From NCBI GenBank assembly GCA_023458215.1, contig JAEXAJ010000045.1:1-10389 (forward strand): a DNA stretch of 10,389 bases, in the 5' to 3' direction. The translations under genes were made by a program, and so were the position numbers. The notes beneath the pieces are model-generated. The model was given only the letters and a program-made list of their open reading frames with translations, searched no databases and was not told the DNA's origin. Positions 1 through 7,697 of the stretch are shown piece by piece. Every line of letters begins with the position of its first letter. Within the stretch, counting starts at the first letter, position 1. The stretch comes from Bacteroidota bacterium. Lineage in GTDB: Bacteria; Bacteroidota; Bacteroidia; Bacteroidales; Bacteroidaceae.

Positions 1-85
1 GTTGATAAGGCATTTGCGCTGCCGCAGGGAATTCCTTGTAACTTGTTTCCTCGTATCTCGTTTCCCTTTTTCTCTGTTGCGGTTG
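1..85 (-). other. Transcribed leader of a minus-strand gene lying off the left edge
   Basis: This stretch lies immediately downstream, on the minus strand, of a strong promoter match, so it should be the 5' leader and perhaps first codons of a gene outside the window. The only minus-strand ATG is at 11-13 and opens the frame M-P-Y-Q before the edge. It has no clear ribosome binding site, so the true start may lie further out. The gene itself cannot be identified. Confidence 0.4.
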
Positions 86-116
86 CAAAAGTACACATAA
101 AAATGAGACAAACAAA
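86..116 (-). promoter_or_regulatory. Bacteroides-type promoter reading left out of the window
   Basis: On the minus strand a TTTG (113-116) is followed after exactly 19 bp by TACTTTTG (86-93). This fits the Bacteroides primary sigma consensus TTTG-N19..21-TAnnTTTG. It is one of the two best two-box promoters in the window. The predicted transcription start is near position 79. Confidence 0.7.
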
Positions 117-132
117 CAATTTATAAAGAAAA

Positions 133-170
133 TGCGGTAGAAAACAACATTTTTATTGTTTTCTACCGCA
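133..170 (-). terminator. Terminator hairpin after the malic enzyme operon
   Basis: Arms 133-147 and 156-170 are a perfect 15-bp inverted repeat around an 8-nt loop. On the minus strand the hairpin is followed by the T-rich tail ATTTTCTTTAT. It sits 22 bp past the stop of the small membrane-protein gene, as expected for the end of that transcript. The A-rich plus-strand exit makes plus-strand termination less likely. Confidence 0.8.
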
Positions 171-192
171 AAAAGGAATAAAAAGACATTAT

Positions 193-366
193 TTATCCTC
201 TCTTTAATGATTTTATTACCGGAATGAACACTAACGCTGCCGAAATGATAAGCGTCATAATGACTGGCCCATCAATTCGTTCGACAGTAGTCAGAACTAT
301 GTAGCAAAGTGCTGCCCAAAGCAGCACAATGCAAACACTTTGTGATTTCGATAACGGGCGTCTCAT
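193..366 (-). CDS. Small two-helix membrane protein translationally coupled to malic enzyme
   Basis: A 57-residue frame that I do not recognise as a named family. Its ATG overlaps the TGA of the malic enzyme as ATGA, the usual arrangement for coupled translation. The frame runs to a TAA at 193-195, 22 bp before a strong terminator. Residues 11-28 (VCIVLLWAALCYIVLTTV) and about 34-52 are two hydrophobic helices joined by a short charged loop (ERID). Arg and Lys cluster at the N-terminus (MRRPLSK) and C-terminus (KSLKRG), so the positive-inside rule predicts a hairpin with both ends in the cytoplasm. Position, overlap and composition support a real gene. Function is unknown: a membrane partner of the malic enzyme or an unrelated small inner-membrane protein are both possible. 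Confidence 0.75.
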   Translation of the reverse strand: MRRPLSKSQSVCIVLLWAALCYIVLTTVERIDGPVIMTLIISAALVFIPVIKSLKRG

Positions 367-2651
367 TTACCTGCTTTCTTTTTGTCCACGATAGCATCGA
401 TAACGGCTACTGCGGTGATATTTACGATGTCGCGCACGGAACTTTCGAAGTCGGTGAAGTGGATAGGCTTGTTCAGTCCCATCTGTATCGGGCCAATCAA
501 TTCCATTTCCGTATTCATGGCTTGCAACAGTTTGTATGCGGAGTTGGCAGAGCTCAGGTTCGGGAATACGAGGGTATTCACATCCTTGCCTTTCAAGCGG
601 GTGAAAGGATATTTGGCGTCGCGCATCTTGCGGTCCATGGCGAAGTTCACCTGCATCTCACCGTCGATGGCGAGGTCGGGATAGTTCTGCTGCATGTACT
701 CTACGGCTTCGTGTACGCTTACCGGACTACCTTCGGTGTCTGCGCCGAAGTTGGAGTAGCTCAGCATGGCCATTACCGGAGTATGGTTGAAGAAACGTAC
801 GGTGTGCTCTGACAGTTTGGCAATGTCAATCAATGTTTCGGCATTGGGATGACGGTTGATTAACGTGTCGGCAAGGAAATACGTTCCTTTCTTGGAGTTC
901 AGGATGTGCATCGTACCGAAATGCTTGTATTGCGGTTGTATGCCGATAACTTCCTTGGCTACCTTGATGGTGTTGCTGTACTTTGTATAAAGACCGGTGA
1001 TGAATGCATCCGCATCGCCTGTTTCCACCATCATCATACCGAAGTAGTTGCGTTCGAACATCTTGTCGTTGGCTTCCTCGTAGGTGGCACCCTGGCGGGC
1101 ACGTTTTTCAGAAAGGATGCGGGCATAGCGTTCGCGGCGTGCTGCTTCGTTCGGATGGCGCAGGTTTACGATTTCGATACCTTCCAGGCTGAGGTCGAGT
1201 TCCTTTGCCAGTTTCTCGATGGTCTCGTCGTTACCTAAAACGATGGGATGGCAGATACCTTCGGCTTTGGCTTCTACGGCTGCTTTCAGCATATTGGGGT
1301 GGGAACCTTCGGCAAATACCACGCGTTGCGGATTGCGACGGGCGGTGTCGTAAAGCTGGCGGGTGAGTTTGCTTTCGTAACCCATGAGTTCGCGGAGTTG
1401 TACGCAGTAAGCATCCCAATCCTCGATGTTCTTGCGGGCTACACCACTTTCCATGGCTGCACGTGCTACGGCGCAGGACACTTCGGTGATAAGGCGCGGG
1501 TCAACCGGTTTCGGGATGAAGTATTCAGGGCCGAAACTAAAGTTGTTTACGTGGTAAGCCTCGTTTACAACATCGGGCACGGGCTGTTTTGCCAGGTTGG
1601 CAATGGCATGTACGGCGGCAATTTTCATTTCCTCATTGATGGCTTTTGCCTGAGTATCGAGCGCGCCACGGAAGATATAGGGGAAACCGATTACATTGTT
1701 AATCTGGTTCGGATAGTCCGAACGTCCGGTTGCCATCAATACATCGGGGCGGGCTGCCATGGCATCTTCGTAAGAGATTTCCGGTGTCGGGTTGGCGAGT
1801 GCGAAAACGATAGGAGACGGGGCCATGCTGCGTACCATGTCTTGTGACAGTACATTGCCTTTGGATAATCCCAAAAATACGTCTGCGCCTTTGATGGCTT
1901 CTTCAAGAGTATGGATGTCGGTACGGTCGGTTGCGAAATAACGCTTCTGTTCGTTGAGGTCGGTACGTGTCTTGCTGATAACGCCTTTGCTATCCACCAT
2001 CACGATATTTTCCAGGCGGGCACCCAGCGAAACGTACAGCTTCGTGCAGGATACGGCCGATGCACCGGCACCGTTCACAACGATTTTCACATCTTCAATC
2101 TTCTTGCCTGCTACCTGCAAAGCGTTCACGAGTCCGGCACTGGAGATGATGGCTGTACCATGTTGGTCGTCGTGCATCACGGGGATGTCGAGTTCTTCCT
2201 TCAGGCGGCGTTCTATTTCGAAACATTCGGGAGCTTTGATGTCTTCCAGGTTGATGCCACCGAAAGTAGGGGCGATGGCTTTGACTGCCTGGATAAATTT
2301 CTCAGGGTCTTTCTCGTTCACTTCGATGTCGAACACGTCGATACCGGCGTAAATCTTGAAAAGCAATCCTTTACCTTCCATTACGGGTTTGCCGCTCAAT
2401 GCGCCTATATCGCCCAGACCGAGCACTGCGGTACCGTTGGAAATTACAGCTACCAGATTACCCTTCGCTGTATATTTGTATGCGTCTTGCGGGTTCTTTT
2501 CTATTTCAAGACATGGTTCCGCCACGCCGGGGGAGTATGCAAGTGAAAGGTCGGTTTGGGTACTGTAGGGCTTGGTAGGCACTACTTCTATCTTACCTGG
2601 TTTGCCTTGTGAGTGATACAGCAAGGCAGCTTCTTTGGTTATCTTAGCCAT
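363..2651 (-). CDS. maeB: NADP-dependent malic enzyme with C-terminal phosphotransacetylase-like domain
   Basis: A cytoplasmic enzyme of 762 residues that oxidatively decarboxylates malate to pyruvate and yields NAD(P)H, linking the C4-acid and pyruvate pools. The malic N-terminal domain spans about residues 10-150: the [10 protein letters not shown] motif carries the catalytic Tyr39, MEGKG carries the general-base Lys94, and metal ligands are E136/D137 in GGINLED and D161/D162 in MHDDQHGT. A Rossmann domain follows (about 160-410) with VVNGAGASA at 191-199. Residues from about 430 to the end match the phosphate acetyl/butyryltransferase fold, as in long MaeB-type enzymes, where this part is regulatory and usually not a working transacetylase. 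Length is normal for the fusion family. NADP preference is inferred from the family. The ATG at 2651 lies about 38 nt after the predicted transcription start. The stop overlaps the next gene's start. Confidence 0.96.
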   Translation of the reverse strand: MAKITKEAALLYHSQGKPGKIEVVPTKPYSTQTDLSLAYSPGVAEPCLEIEKNPQDAYKYTAKGNLVAVISNGTAVLGLGDIGALSGKPVMEGKGLLFKIYAGIDVFDIEVNEKDPEKFIQAVKAIAPTFGGINLEDIKAPECFEIERRLKEELDIPVMHDDQHGTAIISSAGLVNALQVAGKKIEDVKIVVNGAGASAVSCTKLYVSLGARLENIVMVDSKGVISKTRTDLNEQKRYFATDRTDIHTLEEAIKGADVFLGLSKGNVLSQDMVRSMAPSPIVFALANPTPEISYEDAMAARPDVLMATGRSDYPNQINNVIGFPYIFRGALDTQAKAINEEMKIAAVHAIANLAKQPVPDVVNEAYHVNNFSFGPEYFIPKPVDPRLITEVSCAVARAAMESGVARKNIEDWDAYCVQLRELMGYESKLTRQLYDTARRNPQRVVFAEGSHPNMLKAAVEAKAEGICHPIVLGNDETIEKLAKELDLSLEGIEIVNLRHPNEAARRERYARILSEKRARQGATYEEANDKMFERNYFGMMMVETGDADAFITGLYTKYSNTIKVAKEVIGIQPQYKHFGTMHILNSKKGTYFLADTLINRHPNAETLIDIAKLSEHTVRFFNHTPVMAMLSYSNFGADTEGSPVSVHEAVEYMQQNYPDLAIDGEMQVNFAMDRKMRDAKYPFTRLKGKDVNTLVFPNLSSANSAYKLLQAMNTEMELIGPIQMGLNKPIHFTDFESSVRDIVNITAVAVIDAIVDKKKAGK

Positions 2652-2695
2652 GGTAGTTGATTATGAGTTGTTAGTTAAAAGTTATAATTTGGGCG

Positions 2696-2703
2696 CAAAG
2701 TTA
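2696..2703 (-). promoter_or_regulatory. Promoter -7 box for the malic enzyme operon
   Basis: The minus strand reads TAACTTTG, an exact TAnnTTTG match, about 45 bp upstream of the maeB ATG. No good TTTG is present at the usual distance upstream, so the -33 element is weak. The resulting leader of about 38 nt matches those of the other minus-strand genes here. Confidence 0.6.
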
Positions 2704-2789
2704 GGAATAAATGTGATAAAATGTAAGTGCGTGTGCGATAAAAACTATTAAATTGTACTTCTTTGGATGTAATATGGAGAGGAGAAACT

Positions 2790-2825
2790 AGTAAGGCGAA
2801 AGATTTTTCAACCTTTCGCCTTACT
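2790..2825 (-). terminator. Terminator hairpin after the PLP sulfhydrylase gene
   Basis: Arms 2790-2802 and 2813-2825 pair perfectly over 13 bp around a 10-nt loop. It lies about 55 bp past the stop of the minus-strand enzyme and upstream of the maeB promoter, so it separates the two units. The minus-strand exit (TAGTTTCTCC) is only moderately T-rich, so termination may be partly factor-dependent. Confidence 0.65.
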
Positions 2826-2878
2826 TATTATAATATAATTCTTTCGGATATTCTTTGCTTGATAAACATTTCTTGAAA

Positions 2879-4159
2879 TTATGCATTCAGCGCCTGTTCA
2901 ATATCTGCAATGATATCATCCGCATTCTCGATACCAACCGAGAAACGGATCAGGTCGGGACGTACACCGGCTTCCATCAATTGTTCGTCCGAAAGCTGAC
3001 GGTGCGTATGGCTGGCGGGGTGCAGCACGCAGGTGCGGGCATCGGCTACGTGGGTGACGATAGCTGCCAGTTTCAGTGAGTCCATAAATTTGATGGCTAC
3101 TTCGCGACCTCCTTTCAAGCCGAAGGTGACAACACCGCAAGAACCGTTTGGCATATACTTTTGTGCCAGTTCGTGATATTTGTCTCCGGGCAGGCCACAG
3201 TAATTAACCCATGCCACCTTATCGTTTTTGGAAAGATATTCGGCAACTGCCTGTGCATTCTTGCAATGTTGCGGCATACGCAGGTGGAGCGTTTCAAGAC
3301 CGATATTCAGCAAGAATGCATTCTGCGGAGACTGAATGCTGCCAAGGTCACGCATCAACTGTGCGGTGGCTTTGGTGATATAAGCCATTTTGCCGAAAGC
3401 TTTTGTGTAAGTCAGGCCGTGATAAGATTCGTCGGGCGTACACAATCCGGGGAATTTGTCGGCATAGGCATCCCAGTTGAAGTTTCCGCTATCCACGATG
3501 GCACCGCCTACGCTGGTGGCGTGGCCGTCCATATATTTGGTGGTGGAATGTACCACGATATCGGCACCCCATTCGAACGGGCGGCAATTAATAGGAGTCG
3601 GGAAGGTATTGTCTACAATCAAAGGCACGCCGTGGCTGTGGGCGATGCGGGCGAACTTTTCGATATCGAGCACTTCCAACGTCGGGTTGGAGATGGTTTC
3701 ACCAAACAGTGCCTTGGTGTTCGGGCGGAAAGCGGCTGAGATTTCTTCTTCCGGTGCGTCCGGGTTGACGAAAGTAACTTCGATGCCCAACTTCTTCATT
3801 GTTACACCGAAGAGGTTGAAGGTTCCACCGTAGATGGTAGATGAACAGACGAAGTGGTCGCCTGCCTGACAGATATTAAAAATAGCGTAGAAGTTGGCAG
3901 ATTGTCCGCTGGATGTCAGCATGGCGGCCACACCACCTTCGAGGGCGGCTATCTTGGCGGCAACGGCGTCATTCGTAGGGTTTTGCAGGCGGGTGTAGAA
4001 GTAACCATTCTCTTCAAGGTCGAAAAGGCGTGCCATTTGCTCGCTGGTTTCATACTTGAAGGTTGTACTTTGGTAGATGGGGAGCACGCGGGGTTCACCC
4101 TTCTTTGGAGTCCATCCGGCTTGTACGCAGAGTGTCTCCGGTTTTAATTGTTTTGCCAT
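2879..4159 (-). CDS. metY: O-acetylhomoserine sulfhydrylase (aminocarboxypropyltransferase), PLP enzyme
   Basis: A 426-residue cytoplasmic enzyme of the Cys/Met-metabolism PLP family. It is expected to join O-acetylhomoserine with sulfide to make homocysteine for methionine synthesis. The N-terminus (ETLCVQAGW, then PIYQSTTF) is typical of the family. YTR at 55-57 and SSGQSA at 83-88 belong to the phosphate-binding and substrate-entry region. D183 in VDNTFPTP contacts the PLP ring nitrogen. K208 in HSTTKYMDGHATSVGG is the Schiff-base lysine. The C-terminal block FSVGIENADDIIADIEQAL is also standard. Length of about 425 favours MetY over the shorter (about 380) cystathionine gamma-synthases and lyases. 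Exact substrate cannot be proven from sequence, and a methionine gamma-lyase-like activity is the main alternative. No SAM riboswitch is visible in the leader of about 43 nt. It is a single-gene unit with its own promoter and terminator. Confidence 0.9.
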   Translation of the reverse strand: MAKQLKPETLCVQAGWTPKKGEPRVLPIYQSTTFKYETSEQMARLFDLEENGYFYTRLQNPTNDAVAAKIAALEGGVAAMLTSSGQSANFYAIFNICQAGDHFVCSSTIYGGTFNLFGVTMKKLGIEVTFVNPDAPEEEISAAFRPNTKALFGETISNPTLEVLDIEKFARIAHSHGVPLIVDNTFPTPINCRPFEWGADIVVHSTTKYMDGHATSVGGAIVDSGNFNWDAYADKFPGLCTPDESYHGLTYTKAFGKMAYITKATAQLMRDLGSIQSPQNAFLLNIGLETLHLRMPQHCKNAQAVAEYLSKNDKVAWVNYCGLPGDKYHELAQKYMPNGSCGVVTFGLKGGREVAIKFMDSLKLAAIVTHVADARTCVLHPASHTHRQLSDEQLMEAGVRPDLIRFSVGIENADDIIADIEQALNA

Positions 4160-4208
4160 AATGCTATCTATTTTTATAGTTTCTTATCAATTAACGCATT
4201 TATGGGCG

Positions 4209-4216
4209 CAAAAGTA
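4209..4216 (-). promoter_or_regulatory. Promoter -7 box for the PLP sulfhydrylase gene
   Basis: TACTTTTG on the minus strand fits TAnnTTTG exactly and gives a start near 4202 and a leader of about 43 nt. The nearest upstream TTG (4242-4244) is 25 bp away, longer than ideal, so the -33 element is uncertain. It lies back to back with the plus-strand box at 4230-4237. Confidence 0.6.
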
Positions 4217-4229
4217 GGGAAAATAATTG

Positions 4230-4237
4230 TATTTTTG
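4230..4237 (+). promoter_or_regulatory. Possible promoter -7 box for the amidase gene
   Basis: TATTTTTG fits TAnnTTTG, but no TTTG lies at the usual distance upstream. The predicted start near 4245 would leave only about 10 nt before the ATG at 4255 but about 34 nt before the ATG at 4279. This supports the downstream start for the amidase. Confidence 0.4.
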
Positions 4238-4278
4238 TCCGCAACAGTTGAAGTATGTTTGCTAAAAGCAGAGTAATT

Positions 4279-5319
4279 ATGGTTCGGATATTATTTTTGT
4301 TGTTTATATCTTCTTTCCTGTTTCTCACTCCTTTCCACGCTTCGGCGCAGGAGGAAAGGGCTGCACCGAGGTCTGGTGAAGGCATTTCGGCCTTCTTGCA
4401 ACGCAATAAGCGTCCCGGTAAAGCCTACTATCTGGAGTTCCTTGAACTGAATAAAAAGCAATTACGCGGAAAACAGGAATTGCGCTTAGGGGTGAAGTAC
4501 CTGCTTCCGCCACTGAAATCCAAAACTGAAACTGCTGCAAATTCATCTACTTCTTCTGTCTCTGCTGCCGGTTCCGGCAAAACAATTCATGAACCTCTTT
4601 TCGGAAAAGAACTGGCTAAAGTCCGGGTGACCGGTAACCGTTTGAAGGGTGCCTGTTTCTATGTGGTCAGCGGACATGGAGGACCCGACCCCGGTGCTAT
4701 CGGTAAGATAGGGAACGTTGAACTCCATGAAGATGAATATGCTTATGATGTCGCCCTGCGTCTTGCCCGTAATCTGATGGAAGAGGGGGCAAAGGTTTAT
4801 ATCATTATTCAGGATGCCAAAGACGGCATTCGTGACGACCGCTACCTTAATAATAGTAAGCGCGAAACCTGTATGGGAGACGCTATCCCTCTGAACCAAG
4901 TGGCTCGCCTTCGCCAGCGTTGCATCAAAATCAATGAACTTTATAGAAAAGACCGCAAGAACTATACCTATTGCCGTTCCATCTTCCTGCATGTGGATAG
5001 CCGCAGCAAGCGACATCAGACGGATGTGTTCTTTTATCATGCCCCCAACAGTGCCAACAGCAAGCGTCTGGCAACTACGATGAAGAATACTTTTGAGTCT
5101 AAGTATGATAAACATCAGCCTAATCGCGGCTTTACGGGCACGGTAGGCCCGCGCAACCTGTATGTGTTGGCTAATTCTACTCCTGCCGGGGTTTTTGTAG
5201 AACTGGGAAATATTCAGAATACCTTCGACCAACGCCGTTTCGTTATCAGTTCCAATCGCCAGGCTTTGGCGAAGTGGATGATGGAAGGCTTTATCACTGA
5301 TTATAAAAAGAGTAAGTAA
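4279..5319 (+). CDS. Secreted N-acetylmuramoyl-L-alanine amidase (Amidase_3 family)
   Basis: A zinc hydrolase of 346 residues expected to cut the bond between muramic acid and L-Ala in peptidoglycan, in the periplasm. I chose the ATG at 4279 because it starts directly at a signal peptide (MVRILFLLF..., likely cut after ASA at residue 23) and fits the promoter; an in-frame ATG at 4255 would add eight residues. Residues 33-77 resemble a LysM-type peptidoglycan-binding repeat, ending LGVKYLLP. A Ser/Thr-rich linker (about 82-100) follows. The catalytic domain runs from about 124 to 340. Zinc ligands appear to be H133 in SGHGGPDPGA, a Glu in HEDEYAYD (E151 or E153) and H238 in SIFLHVDS; E308 in VFVELGN is the likely catalytic Glu. 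All expected active-site residues are present. It converges on the transporter gene with a 9-bp gap. It could act in daughter-cell separation or wall recycling. Confidence 0.88.
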   Translation: MVRILFLLFISSFLFLTPFHASAQEERAAPRSGEGISAFLQRNKRPGKAYYLEFLELNKKQLRGKQELRLGVKYLLPPLKSKTETAANSSTSSVSAAGSGKTIHEPLFGKELAKVRVTGNRLKGACFYVVSGHGGPDPGAIGKIGNVELHEDEYAYDVALRLARNLMEEGAKVYIIIQDAKDGIRDDRYLNNSKRETCMGDAIPLNQVARLRQRCIKINELYRKDRKNYTYCRSIFLHVDSRSKRHQTDVFFYHAPNSANSKRLATTMKNTFESKYDKHQPNRGFTGTVGPRNLYVLANSTPAGVFVELGNIQNTFDQRRFVISSNRQALAKWMMEGFITDYKKSK

Positions 5320-5327
5320 TCACTCTT
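5308..5327. terminator. Short bidirectional terminator candidate between convergent genes
   Basis: AAGAGT and ACTCTT (5308-5313 and 5322-5327) form a 6-bp stem around an 8-nt loop, covering the amidase stop codon and lying just past the transporter stop. On the minus strand it is followed by TTTTT-A-T, a good tail. The stem is short and A/T-rich, so this is a weak call. Confidence 0.35.
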
Positions 5328-5328
5328 A

Positions 5329-6210
5329 TCAGCTTGTTTTCTTCTCGTGCATAATGACTACGGTGACTGCCATCAAAATCAGCAATATGCCCAGACCAGT
5401 GCCCGGAGTGAAACTTTCTTTGAAGACCAGACATCCGATAGCTACCGCCGTAAGAGGTTCTAAGGCTCCGAAGATGGAGGTCAGTGTAGGGCCGATGTAC
5501 TTGATGGCTTTCACGAGCGTGATATTTGAAATAGCTGTTGCCGGTAGTGCCAGTCCGAGGATATTCAGCCATGTTTGTCCGCCTGTTGCCAATTGAATAC
5601 CGCCTGTCAGACTTCCCCCTATAATAAAGAATAAAGCGCCCAGCCCCATGACGTAGCAAGTCAGTGCGGTAGATGGGATATGAATGGCACGGCTCTTACG
5701 TACTCCAACGATATACCCGCCGTAAAAGAATACGGATAGCGTGGCGGCAATCAGCCCTGTTGTGGTATTTCCACCTTTAAAGTCTATCTCTCCCGATGAT
5801 AACAATGCCGCACCCGCCAGCGAAATCAGTACAACAAATAGAATGGAGAACGATTTCTTTTCCCGGAAGAAGAATATCATGGCGAGGGCAACGGCCAGCG
5901 GATACATGAAGTGAATGGTAGATGCCACTCCGCTGGCGATGTGTTGGTAAGCTATGACGAGGCTTAGTGAAGTTGCTGCCCGGAGCAGGCTCAATATAAA
6001 TACGGTTCCCCAATCTTTCCGGCTGATACGGAAAGTTTCTCTTAATAGTACACCGAATATTCCCAGGGTGAGTGAAGCGATTCCCCAACGGTAAGCAAGC
6101 ACTTCGAAAGAGGAAAAGCCTGAAGCCAATAAGGATATGGTGAAAAAAGGGGCTAATCCGAATGTGGAGGAAGAAGCTGCCGCGTATATATAACCTTTTA
6201 TGTTGCTCAT
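5329..6210 (-). CDS. EamA-family (drug/metabolite transporter superfamily) permease
   Basis: A 293-residue inner-membrane protein with about ten hydrophobic segments in two EamA repeats. The first repeat includes YRWGIASL and the stretch IHFMYPLAVALAMIFFF followed by charged REKK, a hallmark of EamA repeat ends. The second ends with SIFGALEPLTAVAIGCLVF then KESF, the matching position. The C-terminus is short and basic (HEKKTS). Length is typical. Family members export amino acids, metabolites or toxic compounds, but substrate cannot be predicted from sequence. The start at 6210 lies 36 nt after the predicted transcription start. It is a single-gene unit, convergent with the amidase and divergent from the lipoprotein gene. 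Confidence 0.9.
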   Translation of the reverse strand: MSNIKGYIYAAASSSTFGLAPFFTISLLASGFSSFEVLAYRWGIASLTLGIFGVLLRETFRISRKDWGTVFILSLLRAATSLSLVIAYQHIASGVASTIHFMYPLAVALAMIFFFREKKSFSILFVVLISLAGAALLSSGEIDFKGGNTTTGLIAATLSVFFYGGYIVGVRKSRAIHIPSTALTCYVMGLGALFFIIGGSLTGGIQLATGGQTWLNILGLALPATAISNITLVKAIKYIGPTLTSIFGALEPLTAVAIGCLVFKESFTPGTGLGILLILMAVTVVIMHEKKTS

Positions 6211-6252
6211 GGTTCCGATTCAAATTTTCATACAGGATTCTGAAATCCGCTG

Positions 6253-6260
6253 CAAAAGTA
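6253..6260 (-). promoter_or_regulatory. Promoter -7 box for the EamA transporter
   Basis: TACTTTTG on the minus strand, an exact TAnnTTTG match, 43 bp before the ATG. A convincing TTTG at the usual spacing is missing. Leader length agrees with those of maeB and metY. Confidence 0.55.
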
Positions 6261-6372
6261 CAAAATACAAAGGTGAAAAAATCCATAATCGAGAGCAAAA
6301 TCGCTTTTATATTGTTATAAGCTCAACGCCGGCTGTGTTCTTAGTTTATAAGGAGAGCGGAGACGGCTTGAC

Positions 6373-6443
6373 GAGGGAGGTTGTCATGCCCTCTTTAGAA
6401 ACGGAGTTTCAAGGTCTATCCCCCTTGTCAACTAATAAGTTGA
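6373..6443 (+). other. Leader with three small dyads before the lipoprotein gene
   Basis: Three short inverted repeats lie in the 94 bp before the lipoprotein start: GAGGG/CCCTC (6373-6377, 6389-6393), GAAAC/GTTTC (6398-6402, 6406-6410) and TCAACT/AGTTGA (6428-6433, 6438-6443). Each is weak alone. They could be operators or mRNA structure. No clear promoter is visible for this gene in 6260-6467; TAGTTTAT near 6343 is only a partial -7 match. Confidence 0.25.
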
Positions 6444-6466
6444 GTGTTTACGAAACTGAAATTAAA

Positions 6467-7333
6467 ATGAAAAATTCTATGAGAAAGAAATTGTTAGTCT
6501 TGGGCGCATTTGTAAGCGTTGTTATGTTGGTGTCCTGTACGGGCAGTAAGAAGGAGGCGGTGACTTATACCCCCGAAGAGATTGCAGATGCAGGGCAAGT
6601 GGTGAAATATTACGATTCTTCGTTGGCTCTGTTGAAGAATTTGGTGAAAGAGAGAGACGTAAATGCGGTTCTGGGGTATATGGAACAGCAGGCTAAGGTC
6701 CAGATGTTTTCGCATATCATGTCTCCTGTCATTTCAAAGAAAGATTCTGCGGCGGTGATACAGCCGGGTGACTACTTTGGCGACGATGTACGGCAGAACT
6801 TGATACAGAATTATACCGAACTTTTCCAGTCAAGGGGACAGTTCTATGCTAATTTTAATAAATACCTGTCTCTGCTGAAAGAGAAGAAGACGGAAGGAAT
6901 AGCGGATTTGCTGAACGACAATTATGAACTGAGTGTGGAGATGTCCGAATGCAAGCAGAACATATTTGATATTCTGAGCCCTATCGTTGCGCAGGCCCAG
7001 CAAGTCTTGCTGGCGGAGAATCCAGTGAAAGAGCAGATTATTGCAATGAAAAAGATGAGCCTGACAATGCAGAGCATTATCAACCTCTATGCTCGCAAGC
7101 ATGTGGAAGACAAAGCCCGTCTGGACCTGAAGATTATGGAACTGAGACTGCAACTGGACACAGCCGAGAAACTGCCTGCCGTGAAAGGGCATGAGGAACA
7201 GACAGAGAAATTTAAGGATTTCTTGTCGAAAACCGAAGAGTTCATGAAGATAGTACAGGATATCCGCCAGAAGAACTCATATACTGAGGAAGATTTTGAT
7301 GATATCAGCAGCTACGGATTGAGTATTATATAA
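6467..7333 (+). CDS. Lipoprotein of unknown function, largely alpha-helical
   Basis: A 288-residue protein that I do not recognise. The frame is open from 6200, but the lipoprotein signal fixes the start at 6467 or, four codons later, 6479. The signal is MRKKLLVLGAFVSVVMLVSC with a lipobox ending at Cys24 and followed by TGSKK, so the mature protein is lipid-anchored in the envelope. The mature part is rich in Glu, Lys, Leu and Gln, has no obvious enzyme motif and lacks long hydrophobic stretches, so mainly helix and possibly coiled coil is likely (for example residues 150-240). It is divergent from the transporter and stands alone, ending just before a long hairpin. It resembles the many helical DUF lipoproteins of Bacteroidota, but I cannot name the family. 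Confidence 0.8.
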   Translation: MKNSMRKKLLVLGAFVSVVMLVSCTGSKKEAVTYTPEEIADAGQVVKYYDSSLALLKNLVKERDVNAVLGYMEQQAKVQMFSHIMSPVISKKDSAAVIQPGDYFGDDVRQNLIQNYTELFQSRGQFYANFNKYLSLLKEKKTEGIADLLNDNYELSVEMSECKQNIFDILSPIVAQAQQVLLAENPVKEQIIAMKKMSLTMQSIINLYARKHVEDKARLDLKIMELRLQLDTAEKLPAVKGHEEQTEKFKDFLSKTEEFMKIVQDIRQKNSYTEEDFDDISSYGLSII

Positions 7334-7372
7334 GGTAGGTTTGATTCACTTTTGAGCGGATATGAACAAAAT

Positions 7373-7461
7373 GTGATAAGGTGGTAGGGTGATAAAGTGA
7401 TAGCGGAATAACGCTCTGTGATATATAGTGCAACCACTTTATCACCTTACCGCCTTATTAC
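7373..7461 (+). terminator. Long hairpin (27-bp stem), probable terminator of the lipoprotein gene
   Basis: Arms 7373-7399 and 7435-7461 pair over 27 bp with only G-T wobbles (three) and no true mismatch. The 35-nt loop contains a small AGCG/CGCT hairpin. Plus-strand exit is pyrimidine-rich (TCCTTTTCCTCC) rather than a clean T run. GTGATA repeats occur in the left arm (7373, 7389, 7397). It is far longer than the other terminators here, so an added role is possible. Confidence 0.6.
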
Positions 7462-7530
7462 TCCTTTTCCTCCTTTCTTCTCCGTTATGAATCAGTTTCA
7501 ACTCCTGATTCGCATTATTTGCGAAACTAT

Positions 7531-7632
7531 ATGAACTTAGGAAAAGCACCTGAGCAAATGATTGACCCCAATACCCGTACCGATTACAACAAGATGAAGA
7601 AACTCATCCAAAGAGTTTCTGTATCGTACTGA
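7531..7632 (+). pseudogene. Possible coding remnant or 33-residue small ORF
   Basis: An ATG at 7531 opens 33 codons to a TGA at 7632. The predicted peptide contains APEQMIDPNTRTDYNKMKK, a balanced protein-like composition unlike the T-rich flanks. The frame is open upstream at least to 7486, adding a similarly protein-like stretch (TPDSHYLRNY). There is no ribosome binding site and no promoter. It may be the 3' end of a lost gene whose front was removed, or a chance frame. I do not recognise the protein. Confidence 0.3.
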
Positions 7633-7659
7633 CTTTATTTCTACTTTTTTTAAGATTCG

Positions 7660-7691
7660 TTTGCCCGTATGTGAAAATAAGTGCATCTTTG
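7660..7691 (+). promoter_or_regulatory. Promoter of the LruC-domain lipoprotein gene
   Basis: TTTG (7660-7663), a 20-bp spacer, then CATCTTTG (7684-7691), which differs from TAnnTTTG only in its first base. With 86-116 it is the best two-box promoter in the window. The predicted start is near 7698, leaving a leader of about 200 nt before the ATG at 7900. Confidence 0.65.
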
Positions 7692-7697
7692 TACGTC

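Noticed and set aside
1911..2546. Long plus-strand open frame (211 codons) opposite the malic enzyme gene
   Set aside because: It is antisense to a well-conserved coding region, has no protein-family features and no promoter; such frames arise from codon bias. The same holds for the other plus-strand frames within 363-2651 and 2879-4159.
4160..4208. SAM riboswitch in front of the metY-type gene
   Set aside because: The leader is only about 43 nt and shows no conserved riboswitch core.
4255..4278. Earlier ATG for the amidase
   Set aside because: It puts eight polar residues before the signal peptide and leaves almost no leader after the predicted start point. It cannot be fully excluded.
4543..5232. 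229-codon minus-strand frame opposite the amidase
   Set aside because: The plus strand has signal peptide and catalytic motifs in order, so the opposite frame is a shadow.
6200..6466. N-terminal extension of the helical lipoprotein to 6200
   Set aside because: It would bury the lipoprotein signal peptide 90 residues inside the protein and overlap the divergent transporter's start and promoter.
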